DNA from: Magnetovibrio sp.
Lineage (GTDB): Bacteria; Pseudomonadota; Alphaproteobacteria; Rhodospirillales; Magnetovibrionaceae
NCBI RefSeq assembly: GCF_036568125.1
Contig: NZ_DATCTF010000018.1
Location: forward strand, 1-51,650
Direction of reading: 5' to 3'
Length of the DNA: 51,650 nt
Shown here: positions 8,825 through 17,752 of the stretch, one piece after another
Layout of the letters: the number at the start of each line of letters is the position of its first letter
Numbering within the stretch: position 1 is the first letter of the stretch
The notes under the pieces: generated by a model
Seen by the model: the letters and a program-made list of their open reading frames with translations, nothing else
Databases searched by the model: none
What the model was told of the DNA's origin: nothing
Position numbers and translations under genes: made by a program

Positions 8825-8866
8825 ACACCTCCATATAAAACTAATTTTTTAGTTATATAGAGGTGT
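8825..8866 (-). promoter_or_regulatory. Long inverted repeat covering the Shine-Dalgarno sequence of the MBL-fold gene
   Basis: Arms acacctc-catata-aaactaa (8825-8844) and ttagt-tatata-gaggtgt (8849-8866) are complementary over 17 Watson-Crick pairs plus one G-U, with a 2-nt bulge and an AAAA loop. In the mRNA sense the left arm ACACCTC pairs with GGAGGTGT, the ribosome-binding site for the GTG at 8819. It may act as an RNA hairpin blocking translation, or as a DNA operator dyad overlapping a possible TATATA -10 element. The sequence alone does not decide. Confidence 0.65.
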
Positions 8867-8958
8867 GGTGCGTTCGTAAACTTTAATATGCTCGCGCTTG
8901 CCGTCTATCGGCCAAGTCCCTAAGTCTACCAACAGGCAAACCAGAGAGGGATGGAACC

Positions 8959-10710
8959 ATGCGCACCGCTAGCAGACTATTCACCGGACTTGCGCTGTGC
9001 GCTTTTTTCGCAGCCCCCCTTTCCCCCCCCCATCTGGCACGCGCGCAAGACGTCGCCCCCGAAGCCGCCACCGGGCATATCCGCAAAACCGCCGTCTCGG
9101 CGACGCGGTTTATGATATCCGCCGCCAACCCGTTGGCCGCACAGGCCGGGTTCGCGGCGCTCAAAGACGGCGGCAGCGCGGTGGATGCGATGGTCGCGAC
9201 GCAAATGGTGCTGGGGTTGGTGGAACCGCAAAGCAGCGGGTTGGGCGGTGGCGCGTTCTTGGTCTACCACGACAGCGCGTCCGGCGCTTTGACCACCCTC
9301 GACGGCCGCGAAACCGCACCGATGGCGGCGACACCCGATCTGTTTGTCAAACCCGACGGCACGGCGATGAAATTCTTCGAAGGCGTGGTCGGCGGGCGAT
9401 CGGTGGGCACACCCGGAACTTTGAAGCTGATGTTCGAAGCCCACCAGCGCTATGGCAAGCTCACGTGGGCGCGGTTGTTGCAGCCCGCCATCGATCTGGC
9501 GCAAGAGGGTTTCGAGATCTCGCCGCGTCTCGCCCAGTTGATCGCCAAGGATCAAGAGCGCCTGGGAACCTACCCCGACACGCAAGCCTATTTCTTCGAC
9601 GCCGACGGCGCACCGCTCAAAGCCGGATCGATCCTTAAAAATCCGGCTTACGCAAACACCTTACGCTTGATCGCCGATCAAGGCCCCGATGTGTTTTACA
9701 AAGGCGAAATCGCCCGTGACATCGTCGCCGCGGTGCGCGGCGCGCAGGACAATCCGGGACTGTTGAGCGAGGCGGACCTGGCCAGCTACCGCGTCATCGA
9801 GCGTGCCCCGGTGTGCGTGACGTATCGTGCTCACAACGTCTGCGGCATGGGTCCGCCGTCATCGGGCGCGCTGACGGTGGGACAAATTCTCGGCATGTTG
9901 GAACATTTTGATATCCCCCAGCCCATCGCCCAAAATCACCATTTGATCGCCGAAGCCAGCCGTTTGGCGTTTTCTGATCGCGGCCTCTACATGGCCGACA
10001 GTGATTTCGTCGCAATGCCCGAAGGGTTGCTCGACCCGACATACCTAAAAGCCCGCGCCGCATTGATCGATCCAGGCCGTGCGGCGAACACAGTCGAAGC
10101 CGGAACGCCACCATGGCAAAACGCCCAAACGCGCACGCCCGATAACGCCATCGAATTCCCATCGACATCACACATGTCCATCGTCGATGGTGACGGCAAT
10201 GCGGTGTCGCTGACCACCACCATCGAAAATGGGTTCGGCTCACGGGTGATGGCACGCGGCTTCTTGCTCAACAACGAACTGACGGATTTTTCCTTCGTTC
10301 CCGAAAAGGACGGAGCCCCCGTCGCCAACCGGGTCGAGCCGGGCAAACGCCCACGATCGTCCATGTCGCCGACCATCGTCTATGGACCGGATGGAAAGCT
10401 GAAAATGGTGGTGGGGTCGCCGGGCGGTTCGCGCATCATCGGATACGTGACGCAAACGATCATCGGCGTGTTGGATTGGAACTTGGATGTACAAGCTGCC
10501 ATCTCCCTTCCCCACGTCATCAAACGGTTCAAGACCGTGGACATCGAAACAGGGCCCGGCGCGAAGGCCTTATCCACCGTTCTGACGACCATGGGTCATG
10601 ACACCAAAATTCGCAACCTCAACAGCGGTATTCACGCCATTGTTATCAGCGACAAAGGACTTGTCGGCGGCGCCGACCCCCGGCGCGAAGGCATCGTTTT
10701 AGGCGAGTAA
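8959..10710 (+). CDS. ggt: Gamma-glutamyltransferase
   Basis: 583 residues from the ATG at 8959, with AGAGAGGG upstream. Signal peptide about residues 1-31, so periplasmic. N-terminal nucleophile hydrolase fold: the precursor autocleaves before the catalytic Thr403 in STSHMSIVDGDGNAVSLT, giving a large and a small subunit. Other family blocks are visible: GGSAVDAMVATQMVLGLVEP, SSGLGGGAFLVY, LDGRETAP, PRSSMSPTIVY and GSPGGSRI. It transfers or hydrolyses the gamma-glutamyl group of glutathione and related peptides. Length is normal. Transcribed divergently from the MBL-arsJ unit, 139 bp apart start to start, and stands alone. The next gene downstream is on the opposite strand. Confidence 0.95.
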   Translation: MRTASRLFTGLALCAFFAAPLSPPHLARAQDVAPEAATGHIRKTAVSATRFMISAANPLAAQAGFAALKDGGSAVDAMVATQMVLGLVEPQSSGLGGGAFLVYHDSASGALTTLDGRETAPMAATPDLFVKPDGTAMKFFEGVVGGRSVGTPGTLKLMFEAHQRYGKLTWARLLQPAIDLAQEGFEISPRLAQLIAKDQERLGTYPDTQAYFFDADGAPLKAGSILKNPAYANTLRLIADQGPDVFYKGEIARDIVAAVRGAQDNPGLLSEADLASYRVIERAPVCVTYRAHNVCGMGPPSSGALTVGQILGMLEHFDIPQPIAQNHHLIAEASRLAFSDRGLYMADSDFVAMPEGLLDPTYLKARAALIDPGRAANTVEAGTPPWQNAQTRTPDNAIEFPSTSHMSIVDGDGNAVSLTTTIENGFGSRVMARGFLLNNELTDFSFVPEKDGAPVANRVEPGKRPRSSMSPTIVYGPDGKLKMVVGSPGGSRIIGYVTQTIIGVLDWNLDVQAAISLPHVIKRFKTVDIETGPGAKALSTVLTTMGHDTKIRNLNSGIHAIVISDKGLVGGADPRREGIVLGE

Positions 10711-10730
10711 ATCACCGCCCCCGGCAAGAA

Positions 10731-11213
10731 TTACCCGGCATCTTCGTCCTTGTCCGGTGTTTTGCCTTCGGCTTGCAACTCGGCTTCCTGCAGCGCCAGC
10801 AGAGGGCCGAGACCAACCCCAGCACCATCGATGCGCGCCATGCCCGACGCATCGGCCTGAAGGCTCGGCAGCCCCTTTTCCATGCGCTTCAACTCTGCTT
10901 CGGCAGCCATGCGTTTGACGATTTCGGCGTTGATCATATCTTCGATTTGGGCCCGCTGTTCAGGCGACATCTTCGCCAAGGATTCTTCGTTAAGTCCCAT
11001 TTCACTAAGGATTTTTTGGCGTAGTTCTTCTTTTTTCTTTTCTTCCATTTCCTCGGCGTAGGTGCGAAATCCCTTCTCGCGAATTTCATCGACGAGGCTT
11101 TTTTCGCCGGCGCCGGGGTCGGGCGTTTGTTGAGGGTCTTCTTTGCTCACCGACGCCGTGCGCCAGCCATACCCCGCGCCATACGGCGACGTATTCCCAA
11201 TGGAAAAATCCAT
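10731..11213 (-). CDS. Hypothetical protein, small charged helical
   Basis: 160 residues from the ATG at 11213, which has AAAGGA about 7 nt upstream; the open frame starts earlier at 11270 without a ribosome site. No signal peptide and no membrane segment. The N-terminus is Gly/Tyr-rich (MDFSIGNTSPYGAGYGWRTA). A strongly charged, probably helical middle follows (YAEEMEEKKKEELRQKILSE, then MSPEQRAQIEDMINAEIVKR), and the tail is acidic. I do not recognise the family. Downstream of and in the same direction as the YgiQ gene, separated by 96 bp. Confidence 0.65.
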   Translation of the reverse strand: MDFSIGNTSPYGAGYGWRTASVSKEDPQQTPDPGAGEKSLVDEIREKGFRTYAEEMEEKKKEELRQKILSEMGLNEESLAKMSPEQRAQIEDMINAEIVKRMAAEAELKRMEKGLPSLQADASGMARIDGAGVGLGPLLALQEAELQAEGKTPDKDEDAG

Positions 11214-11309
11214 CTGACAGTCCTTTGCTTCAACGCACCCGCCCGTGCGCCGCCATCCTTGGCGGTTCATACACGGTGTGATTGAAGCAAAGGGTGTGCC
11301 AAACGCGTA

Positions 11310-13421
11310 TCAGCGCGCTTTGGTCGGCTTTTTGCGCGCGGGCTTGCCACGCCCTTCGGTGGATTTCGCGAACCGCTTGGGACGGCGTCCTTCCCCCGCT
11401 TGCTGGGTGAAGAACGTCTGCTCGCCCTTCTTGCGACCTGTGCGCGCGCCCTCGCCACCACGCCCGCCGGTGCCCTTGGGTTGCCATGCGGGGACGAGGT
11501 GTTTCTTGGACGGGCCGATCAAGTCTTCACGGCCCATGCGCACCAAGGCTTCGCGGATCAGCGGCCAGTTTTCCGCGTCGTGATAGCGCAAGAACGCTTT
11601 GTGCAGACGGCGCTGTTTGAGGCCCTTGGCGGTGTGCACCACTTCGCTGCCGTAACGGTGGATCGGCTTGATCGGGTTGCGTTCGGAATAATACATCGCC
11701 GCCGACAGCGACATCGGCGAGGGCAAGAAGGTCTGCACCTGATCGGCGCGCAGCTTGTTGCGCTTGAGCCAGATCGCCAGGTTCATCATATCCTCGTCGG
11801 TGGTGCCGGGATGCGCGGCGATGAAATACGGGATCAGGTAATATTCCTTACCCGCCTGCTTGGCGGCCTGGTCGAACATCTGCTTGAAGCGATCGTAGGT
11901 GCCGATGCCGGGCTTCATCATTTTCGACAGCGGCCCCTCTTCGGTGTGTTCGGGCGCGATCTTCAAATAGCCGCCGACATGGTGGGTCACCAACTCTTTG
12001 ACATACGCCGGGCTTTTCACCGCCAAATCGTAGCGCAGCCCCGACGCGATGTGGATCTTCTTCACCCCTTCGATCTCGCGGGCCTTGCGATAGAGGTGGA
12101 TCAACGGATCGTGGTTGGTGCCGAGGTTCTTGCAGATGTCGGGATAAACGCACGACGGACGGCGGCAGACCTTTTGAATTTCATCGTCCTTGCATGCCAA
12201 CCGATACATGTTCGCGGTCGGTCCGCCGAGGTCGGAAATGTGCCCGGTGAAGCCTTCGACCTTGTCGCGAATATCTTCGATTTCCTTGAGGATCGATTCT
12301 TCGGAACGGCTCTGGATCACTCTGCCTTCGTGCTCGGTGATCGAACAGAACGAACAACCGCCGAAACACCCGCGCATGATGTTGACGGAAAAGCGGATCA
12401 TCTCCCACGCCGGGATGCGCGCATCGCCGTAGCTGGGATGCGGTGCGCGGGCGTAAGGCAGGCCATACACGCCATCCATTTCCGGGGTGGTCAGCGGGAT
12501 CGGCGGCGGGGTCAACCACACGTCGCGTTCGCCATGGCGCTGGATCAGTGCGCGTGCGTTGCCGGGGTTGCTCTCTTGGTGCAGCACCCGCGACGCCTGG
12601 GCGTACAGCACCGGATCGGCGCTGACCTGCTCATAGCTCGGCAAGCGCACCACGGTTTTGTCCATGTCGGTTTTGCCATGGGGATTGTCGAGATCCAGGT
12701 CGGTCATATCGATGACGGTATAGCCGTCCGGCGCGCCGTCGGTCATGTGCGCGGTGCCGCGTATGTCGTGCATGTCCTTGGGGCTTTCGCCCTTCGCCAC
12801 GCGGTGCGCGATGTCGACGATGGCGCGTTCGGCATTGCCGTAGACCAAGATGTCGGCCTTGCTATCGGGCAGAACAGAACGGCGCACCTTGTCCGACCAA
12901 TAATCGTAATGCGCGATGCGACGCAACGAGGCCTCGATCCCGCCGATCACCACGGGCACCTCTTTATAGGCCTCGCGGCAGCGCTGGGCGTAGACGATCA
13001 CGGAACGGTCCGGACGCTTACCGCCTTCGTCGCCCGGCGTGTAGCTGTCGTTATGACGGATTTTCTTGTCGGCCGTGTAGCGGTTGACCATGCTGTCCAT
13101 GTTGCCCGCAGTCACACCCCAAAACAGGTTGGGCGGCCCGAGGGTTTTGAACGCATCGGCGCTGGACCAATCGGGTTGAGCGATGATGCCGACGCGAAAG
13201 CCTTGAGATTCCAACAGACGCCCGATGATCGCCATGCCGAAGCTGGGGTGATCCACATAGGCGTCGCCGGTGACCAAAATGATGTCGCAGCTGTCCCACC
13301 CCAGCACGTCCATTTCGGCGCGCGACATGGGCAGAAACGGCGCGGTGCCGAAGCGCTGCGCCCAATAGGGTCGATGGGCGAACAACGCCCCGGATTTGGT
13401 CTGTTTTTTCATTTTAGCCAT
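11310..13421 (-). CDS. YgiQ-family radical SAM protein
   Basis: 703 residues from the ATG at 13421; an in-frame GTG at 13445 would add eight residues and cannot be excluded. The radical SAM cluster motif CxxxCxxC is in [20 protein letters not shown]. An N-terminal cobalamin-binding-like or UPF0313 domain precedes it ([20 protein letters not shown]). [18 protein letters not shown] and the C-terminal extension rich in Lys/Arg and Gly match the family. Length is normal (about 700-740). The reaction is not known for this family. The divergent flavoprotein gene starts 66 bp away. Confidence 0.9.
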   Translation of the reverse strand: MAKMKKQTKSGALFAHRPYWAQRFGTAPFLPMSRAEMDVLGWDSCDIILVTGDAYVDHPSFGMAIIGRLLESQGFRVGIIAQPDWSSADAFKTLGPPNLFWGVTAGNMDSMVNRYTADKKIRHNDSYTPGDEGGKRPDRSVIVYAQRCREAYKEVPVVIGGIEASLRRIAHYDYWSDKVRRSVLPDSKADILVYGNAERAIVDIAHRVAKGESPKDMHDIRGTAHMTDGAPDGYTVIDMTDLDLDNPHGKTDMDKTVVRLPSYEQVSADPVLYAQASRVLHQESNPGNARALIQRHGERDVWLTPPPIPLTTPEMDGVYGLPYARAPHPSYGDARIPAWEMIRFSVNIMRGCFGGCSFCSITEHEGRVIQSRSEESILKEIEDIRDKVEGFTGHISDLGGPTANMYRLACKDDEIQKVCRRPSCVYPDICKNLGTNHDPLIHLYRKAREIEGVKKIHIASGLRYDLAVKSPAYVKELVTHHVGGYLKIAPEHTEEGPLSKMMKPGIGTYDRFKQMFDQAAKQAGKEYYLIPYFIAAHPGTTDEDMMNLAIWLKRNKLRADQVQTFLPSPMSLSAAMYYSERNPIKPIHRYGSEVVHTAKGLKQRRLHKAFLRYHDAENWPLIREALVRMGREDLIGPSKKHLVPAWQPKGTGGRGGEGARTGRKKGEQTFFTQQAGEGRRPKRFAKSTEGRGKPARKKPTKAR

Positions 13422-13486
13422 GGTGAGGCGGACTTTACGCGTCACGCCCGTATGCGTCCATTCAAATGCGTGTTACATGTCTGCTC

Positions 13487-14782
13487 ATGACAAACACCTT
13501 AAAAGAGACGCCGTCCCACGTTCAGTTCGCCATCGTCGGCGGCGGCCCTGCCGGTTTGATGGCGGCCGAAGCCCTGATCGATCACGGCGCGCACGTTCAC
13601 ATCTTCGACGCCATGCCGTCGTTGGGGCGCAAATTCCTGATGGCGGGCAAAAGCGGCCTGAACCTGACCCATGACGAGCCCTTCAAGCTCTTTCTCGGTC
13701 GTTTCGGTGTCTCACGCGAACATTTGGAACCTGCGCTCACCGATTTCAAGCCCGGTGCGATCCGCGCCTGGGCTTATGAGCTGGGCGTCGAGACCTTCGT
13801 CGGCACCAGCGGACGGGTGTTTCCCAAGGATTTCAAGGCCGCGCCGCTGTTGCGCGCCTGGCTGCACCGGCTCAGAGACCGCGGTGCGACCATCCACGTG
13901 CGCCACAAATGGACCGGTTGGGCCCAAGACGAAACCGACGCAACGCTGCATTTTGAAACGCCCGACGGCACGGCCTTGGTGCATGCGGATGCCACCGTAC
14001 TGGCACTTGGTGGGGCTAGCTGGCCCAAGTTGGGATCGGATGGCGCGTGGGTGACGCCACTACACGACAAAGGCGTCGAGATCGCCGCCCTGCGCCCCGC
14101 GAACTGCGGCTTCGATGTGGCGTGGAGCGACTATCTGAAAGAGCATTTCGCCGGCGCGCCGCTCAAATCCGTACGCTTGAGCTTTGGCGATCAAGCCGTG
14201 CCCGGCGATGCGGTGGTGACCCAAACCGGGCTGGAAGGCGGCCCGGTCTACACCTTGTCCGCCGCGCTGCGCGACACCCTGGAACGCGAGGGACAGGCCG
14301 TACTCACCGTCGATCTGTCACCCGGCCGCAGCTTGGCGGAACTGACCGAAGCGCTCAACCGACCGCGCGGCAAGAAATCCATGGCGACGCACCTCAAACG
14401 CACGGTGCGCATTTCCGGCGTCAAAGCGGCGTTGCTGCGCGAATATCTTCCAGCCGACGCATTCGATGACACAGCACACTTGGCGGCCGGCATCAAGGCC
14501 CTGCCCATTCCGCTGATCGCCACCCGTCCGTTGGAAGAAGCCATCAGCACGGCTGGCGGGGTCAAACTCGACGCGGTGGATGAAGGTTATATGCTCAAAG
14601 CCCTGCCCGGCGTGTTTTGCGCGGGCGAAATGCTCGATTGGGAAGCGCCCACCGGCGGCTACTTGCTCAGCGCGTGTCTCGCCACCGGACGTAGCGCGGG
14701 CGACGGCGCGTTTTATTGGATCACGCAACGGCTTGATGCGGGTCTAGATCCTCAAGTTGCGGCGCTTCTCGATCCAAAATAG
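13487..14782 (+). CDS. Flavoprotein of the PP_4765/TIGR03862 type (HI0933-like)
   Basis: 431 residues from the ATG at 13487 (MTNTLKETPSH); an upstream ATG at 13466 lacks a ribosome site. FAD-binding motif AIVGGGPAGLMAAEAL, family signature GRKFLMAGKSGLNLTH, and a C-terminal FCAGEMLDWEAPTGGYLL. The GKSGLNLTH block, in place of the GGGRCNFTN of classical YhiN proteins, places it in the PP_4765-like subgroup of uncharacterised flavoproteins. Its last 62 bp overlap tail-to-tail with the 3' end of nasA on the other strand. Function unknown. Confidence 0.88.
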   Translation: MTNTLKETPSHVQFAIVGGGPAGLMAAEALIDHGAHVHIFDAMPSLGRKFLMAGKSGLNLTHDEPFKLFLGRFGVSREHLEPALTDFKPGAIRAWAYELGVETFVGTSGRVFPKDFKAAPLLRAWLHRLRDRGATIHVRHKWTGWAQDETDATLHFETPDGTALVHADATVLALGGASWPKLGSDGAWVTPLHDKGVEIAALRPANCGFDVAWSDYLKEHFAGAPLKSVRLSFGDQAVPGDAVVTQTGLEGGPVYTLSAALRDTLEREGQAVLTVDLSPGRSLAELTEALNRPRGKKSMATHLKRTVRISGVKAALLREYLPADAFDDTAHLAAGIKALPIPLIATRPLEEAISTAGGVKLDAVDEGYMLKALPGVFCAGEMLDWEAPTGGYLLSACLATGRSAGDGAFYWITQRLDAGLDPQVAALLDPK

Positions 14783-17405
14783 CCTGAATTTCCGGACGGC
14801 ACGATCCGCAGTTGGTGCCCGCCTGCAATAACTCGCCGATTGCTTCGACGCTCAACGCTTGGCCCTCGGTGATGGCCCGGCGCAGATCATTCACGCCGAC
14901 GCTGAAGCACGAACACACCATCGGTCCCGGATCGAACGTCTCGCCCGGAGCGCGTCCGGCCAGCAGACCGGCACGGCCTTGGTCGTCCAGGACATCCAAG
15001 GCGAATTGCCCCTGCACCCAATCGAGGCTCGGCAAATCGGCGCGGGGTGAAACGAACATCGCTGCTTCGAGCTGGCCGTCCTTCAACGCGGCGAAACGGT
15101 GGCGACCGCCTTTGGGATCGGAAAAGCTCAGCCATTCACGATCTTCGCCGCCCAGTCGCTCCATCGCCCAGGTTTCCCAATCGGCGATTTCGGCATTACC
15201 TGCCATCGCGGTGACGACGCAGCCCGCACCAGCGATTGCGGTCCAGTATGCGCAATCGGTGACATCGACTGCGGTGCGCGTCACCAACAAGGCATGCCAC
15301 GCGGGAGCATATGCATTGATCGCAACCGGCGTGAATTTGGCATCCGGCTGACCGGAAAAGGGATCGGTGTCCGGGCTGACCAGTCGACCGACGACAGCGT
15401 TGGCACTGTTGGTGTCGTTCCAGTGAATGGGCGCGAACACCGAACCCAGTTGCTGGCCAACCTCTACACGCACCCGCACCAGCACATCGCCCCAGAGGCT
15501 TCGCACCTGTGCTAGCCCACCATCTGTAAGCGCGAAGCGTGCTGCATCGGTTGGATGGATCTCGACGAACGGCTCGGCGCGGTGCTGCGCCAAGCGCGGG
15601 CTGAGTCCGGTGCGGGTCATGGTGTGCCATTGATCACGCACCCGCCCGGTGTTGAGCACCAATGGGAAGGCGTCGCTCAATGCCTGAACCGGCGCTTGAG
15701 CATGAACGGCCAGGAAGCGTGCCCGCGCGTTGGCGGTGAAAAAATCACCCCGCGCGAACAAGCGCTCCTGGCCGCCCTCCCCTGAAACCAAAACCGGCCA
15801 CTGAACCGGGGCCAGATCGTCATAAGCCGCCGTGTCCAAACCCTGCAATCCGCCGATGTCGAAATCGCGGCTACCGTCATTTTCAAACGCCGACAGCGCC
15901 GCGTGTTCCCTGAAAATATCAGCCGGACCGTCGTAAGCGAACGCCTTGCCGTGGCCCATACGCGCCGCCACATCACAGACGATTGCCCAGTCTTCGCGGG
16001 CCTCACCAGGAGCGATGCGAAACGGACGTTGACGGGATATACGCCGTTCGGAATTGGTCACCGTGCCGTCGCGCTCGCCCCACGTGGTGGCAGGCAGCAC
16101 GACATCGGCAAATGCAGTGGTATCGGTGCGTGCGACGCAATCGGACACCACCACGAAGGGGCACGCCGCCAACGCCGCGCGGACCCGGTCGGCGTCGGGC
16201 AAGCTGACAGCGGGATTGGTGGCCATAACCCACAGCGCTTTGATGCGACCGTCGTGAACGGCCTCGAACATGTCCACGGCTTTGAGCCCAGGACGTTGCG
16301 CCATATTCGGCGCGGACCAAAACCGCCCGACGCGATCGATTGACGCGGCGTCGAAATCCATATGCGCGGCCAAGGTGTTGGCCAATCCGCCGACCTCGCG
16401 ACCGCCCATGGCGTTGGGTTGGCCGGTGACCGACAACGGCCCCGCACCCGGTTTGCCGATACGCCCGGTCAACAGGTGGCAGTTCAAGATCGCATTGACC
16501 TTGTCGCTGCCTTGCGCCGATTGATTGACGCCTTGGCTATAAATGGTGACGACTTTTTCAGTATTGCGAAACGCTGCATAAAAACTCGCGATATCGGCTG
16601 AATTCAATCCACACAGCTCCGCCACGCTGGCGAGGTCCGGTGCGTCGTGACGCGCGGATTGCAGCGCATCTTGCAGGCCTTCGGTATGGCGCAAAACGTA
16701 ATCGTCGTCGAGCATCCCGTGGGCATGAAGGTGTGAAAGCAGCCCGTTGAACAACCGAATGTCCGTTCCGGGCTTCACCGCCAAGTGCTGGTCGGCGATG
16801 TCGCAGGTGGCGGTGCGGCGCGGATCGATCACCACAACGCGGGTGCCGCGCGACTTTTTGGCTTGGGCCAACCGCTGATACAGAACCGGATGGCACCACG
16901 CCAGGTTGGAGCCCACCAACACCACCATATCGGCTTGATCCAAATCTTCGTAATTGCCCGGCACCGTGTCTGAGCCGAACGCGCGTTTGTGGCCGACCAC
17001 GCTGGACGCCATGCACAGCCGCGAATTGGTGTCGATGTTGGCCGAACCGATGAACCCTTTCATCAGCTTGTTGGCGACGTAGTAGGCTTCGGTCATCAAT
17101 TGGCCGGAGACGTAAAACGCCACGGCGTCCGGGCCGTGTTCGTCGATGACCGACTTGAATTCATGCGCAACCCGGTCCAGCGCCGTATCCCAATCGGCGC
17201 GTGCACCGTCCACGATCGGGTGCAGCAAACGCCCGTCGTTGTCGAGCGTTTCCCCCAACGCCGAACCCTTGGAACATAGCTTTCCAAAGTTGGCGGGATG
17301 GTCTGGGTCGCCTTTGACGCTGTAGGTCCCATCCCCCGCAGGCGTGACGAGAACGCCACAGCCGACGCCGCAATAGGGACAAGTGGTGCGCACGGTGTCA
17401 GCCAT
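14721..17405 (-). CDS. nasA: Assimilatory nitrate reductase catalytic subunit
   Basis: 894 residues; cytoplasmic (no Tat signal). Molybdopterin oxidoreductase with an N-terminal [4Fe-4S] site: C9, C12, C16 and C44 (CPYCGVGCGVLV and LCSKGSALG). The Mo-ligand Cys lies in NSRLCMASSVVGHKRAFG, and the typical QSAQGSDKVNAILNCHLLTG block follows. The last ~60 residues are a BFD-like [2Fe-2S] domain (VCSCFSVGVNDLRRAI, GTNCGSCRPEI), which in NasA proteins receives electrons from a reductase. Reduces nitrate to nitrite. It is the last gene of the nrt-nir-nas operon, and its start overlaps nirD by 8 bp. No separate FAD/NADH-dependent NasB or ferredoxin gene is next to it. Confidence 0.95.
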   Translation of the reverse strand: MADTVRTTCPYCGVGCGVLVTPAGDGTYSVKGDPDHPANFGKLCSKGSALGETLDNDGRLLHPIVDGARADWDTALDRVAHEFKSVIDEHGPDAVAFYVSGQLMTEAYYVANKLMKGFIGSANIDTNSRLCMASSVVGHKRAFGSDTVPGNYEDLDQADMVVLVGSNLAWCHPVLYQRLAQAKKSRGTRVVVIDPRRTATCDIADQHLAVKPGTDIRLFNGLLSHLHAHGMLDDDYVLRHTEGLQDALQSARHDAPDLASVAELCGLNSADIASFYAAFRNTEKVVTIYSQGVNQSAQGSDKVNAILNCHLLTGRIGKPGAGPLSVTGQPNAMGGREVGGLANTLAAHMDFDAASIDRVGRFWSAPNMAQRPGLKAVDMFEAVHDGRIKALWVMATNPAVSLPDADRVRAALAACPFVVVSDCVARTDTTAFADVVLPATTWGERDGTVTNSERRISRQRPFRIAPGEAREDWAIVCDVAARMGHGKAFAYDGPADIFREHAALSAFENDGSRDFDIGGLQGLDTAAYDDLAPVQWPVLVSGEGGQERLFARGDFFTANARARFLAVHAQAPVQALSDAFPLVLNTGRVRDQWHTMTRTGLSPRLAQHRAEPFVEIHPTDAARFALTDGGLAQVRSLWGDVLVRVRVEVGQQLGSVFAPIHWNDTNSANAVVGRLVSPDTDPFSGQPDAKFTPVAINAYAPAWHALLVTRTAVDVTDCAYWTAIAGAGCVVTAMAGNAEIADWETWAMERLGGEDREWLSFSDPKGGRHRFAALKDGQLEAAMFVSPRADLPSLDWVQGQFALDVLDDQGRAGLLAGRAPGETFDPGPMVCSCFSVGVNDLRRAITEGQALSVEAIGELLQAGTNCGSCRPEIQAILDREAPQLEDLDPHQAVA

Positions 17406-17733
17406 TGGTGCCTGTAGCCTTCACATCCGGCATTTGCAAACGGATCGCCCCTTCGGCGTTCACCGACACCGGCACGGTGCGCGAACAACCGTTGTCCGGA
17501 CCTTGAACCTCGCCCGACACCAGGTCGATGTTCCAATTGTGCATCGGACACGCCACCGCCTTGCCGTGAACGATACCCTGGCTGAGCGCGCCGCCCTTGT
17601 GTGGACAACTGTCGAACAATGCGAAGATTTCGTCGTCGGCGGTGCGAAACACCGCGATGTCGCCAGCGGCGCTTTGCACCACACGCGCACCCAATTTGGG
17701 AATGTCGGCGACGGTTCCAATTTCCATCCACAT
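17398..17733 (-). CDS. nirD: Nitrite reductase [NAD(P)H] small subunit
   Basis: 111 residues from the ATG at 17733, with GAAGGAA upstream; the GTG at 17751 belongs to that ribosome site. Rieske-like fold: CPHKGGALSQG and CPMHNWNIDLVSGE give the CxH...CxxH cluster-binding pattern, so this version should hold a [2Fe-2S] cluster, unlike the E. coli protein, which lost these residues. Partner of NirB in reducing nitrite to ammonium in the cytoplasm. Lies between nirB (19 bp) and nasA (8-bp overlap), so translational coupling is likely. Confidence 0.93.
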   Translation of the reverse strand: MWMEIGTVADIPKLGARVVQSAAGDIAVFRTADDEIFALFDSCPHKGGALSQGIVHGKAVACPMHNWNIDLVSGEVQGPDNGCSRTVPVSVNAEGAIRLQMPDVKATGTNG

Positions 17734-17752
17734 GAGTTGGTTTTCCTTCACG

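Noticed and set aside
11400-13490. 696-codon plus-strand frame opposite the YgiQ gene
   Set aside because: Antisense shadow: no motif, no ribosome site, and the minus-strand protein has clear radical SAM motifs.
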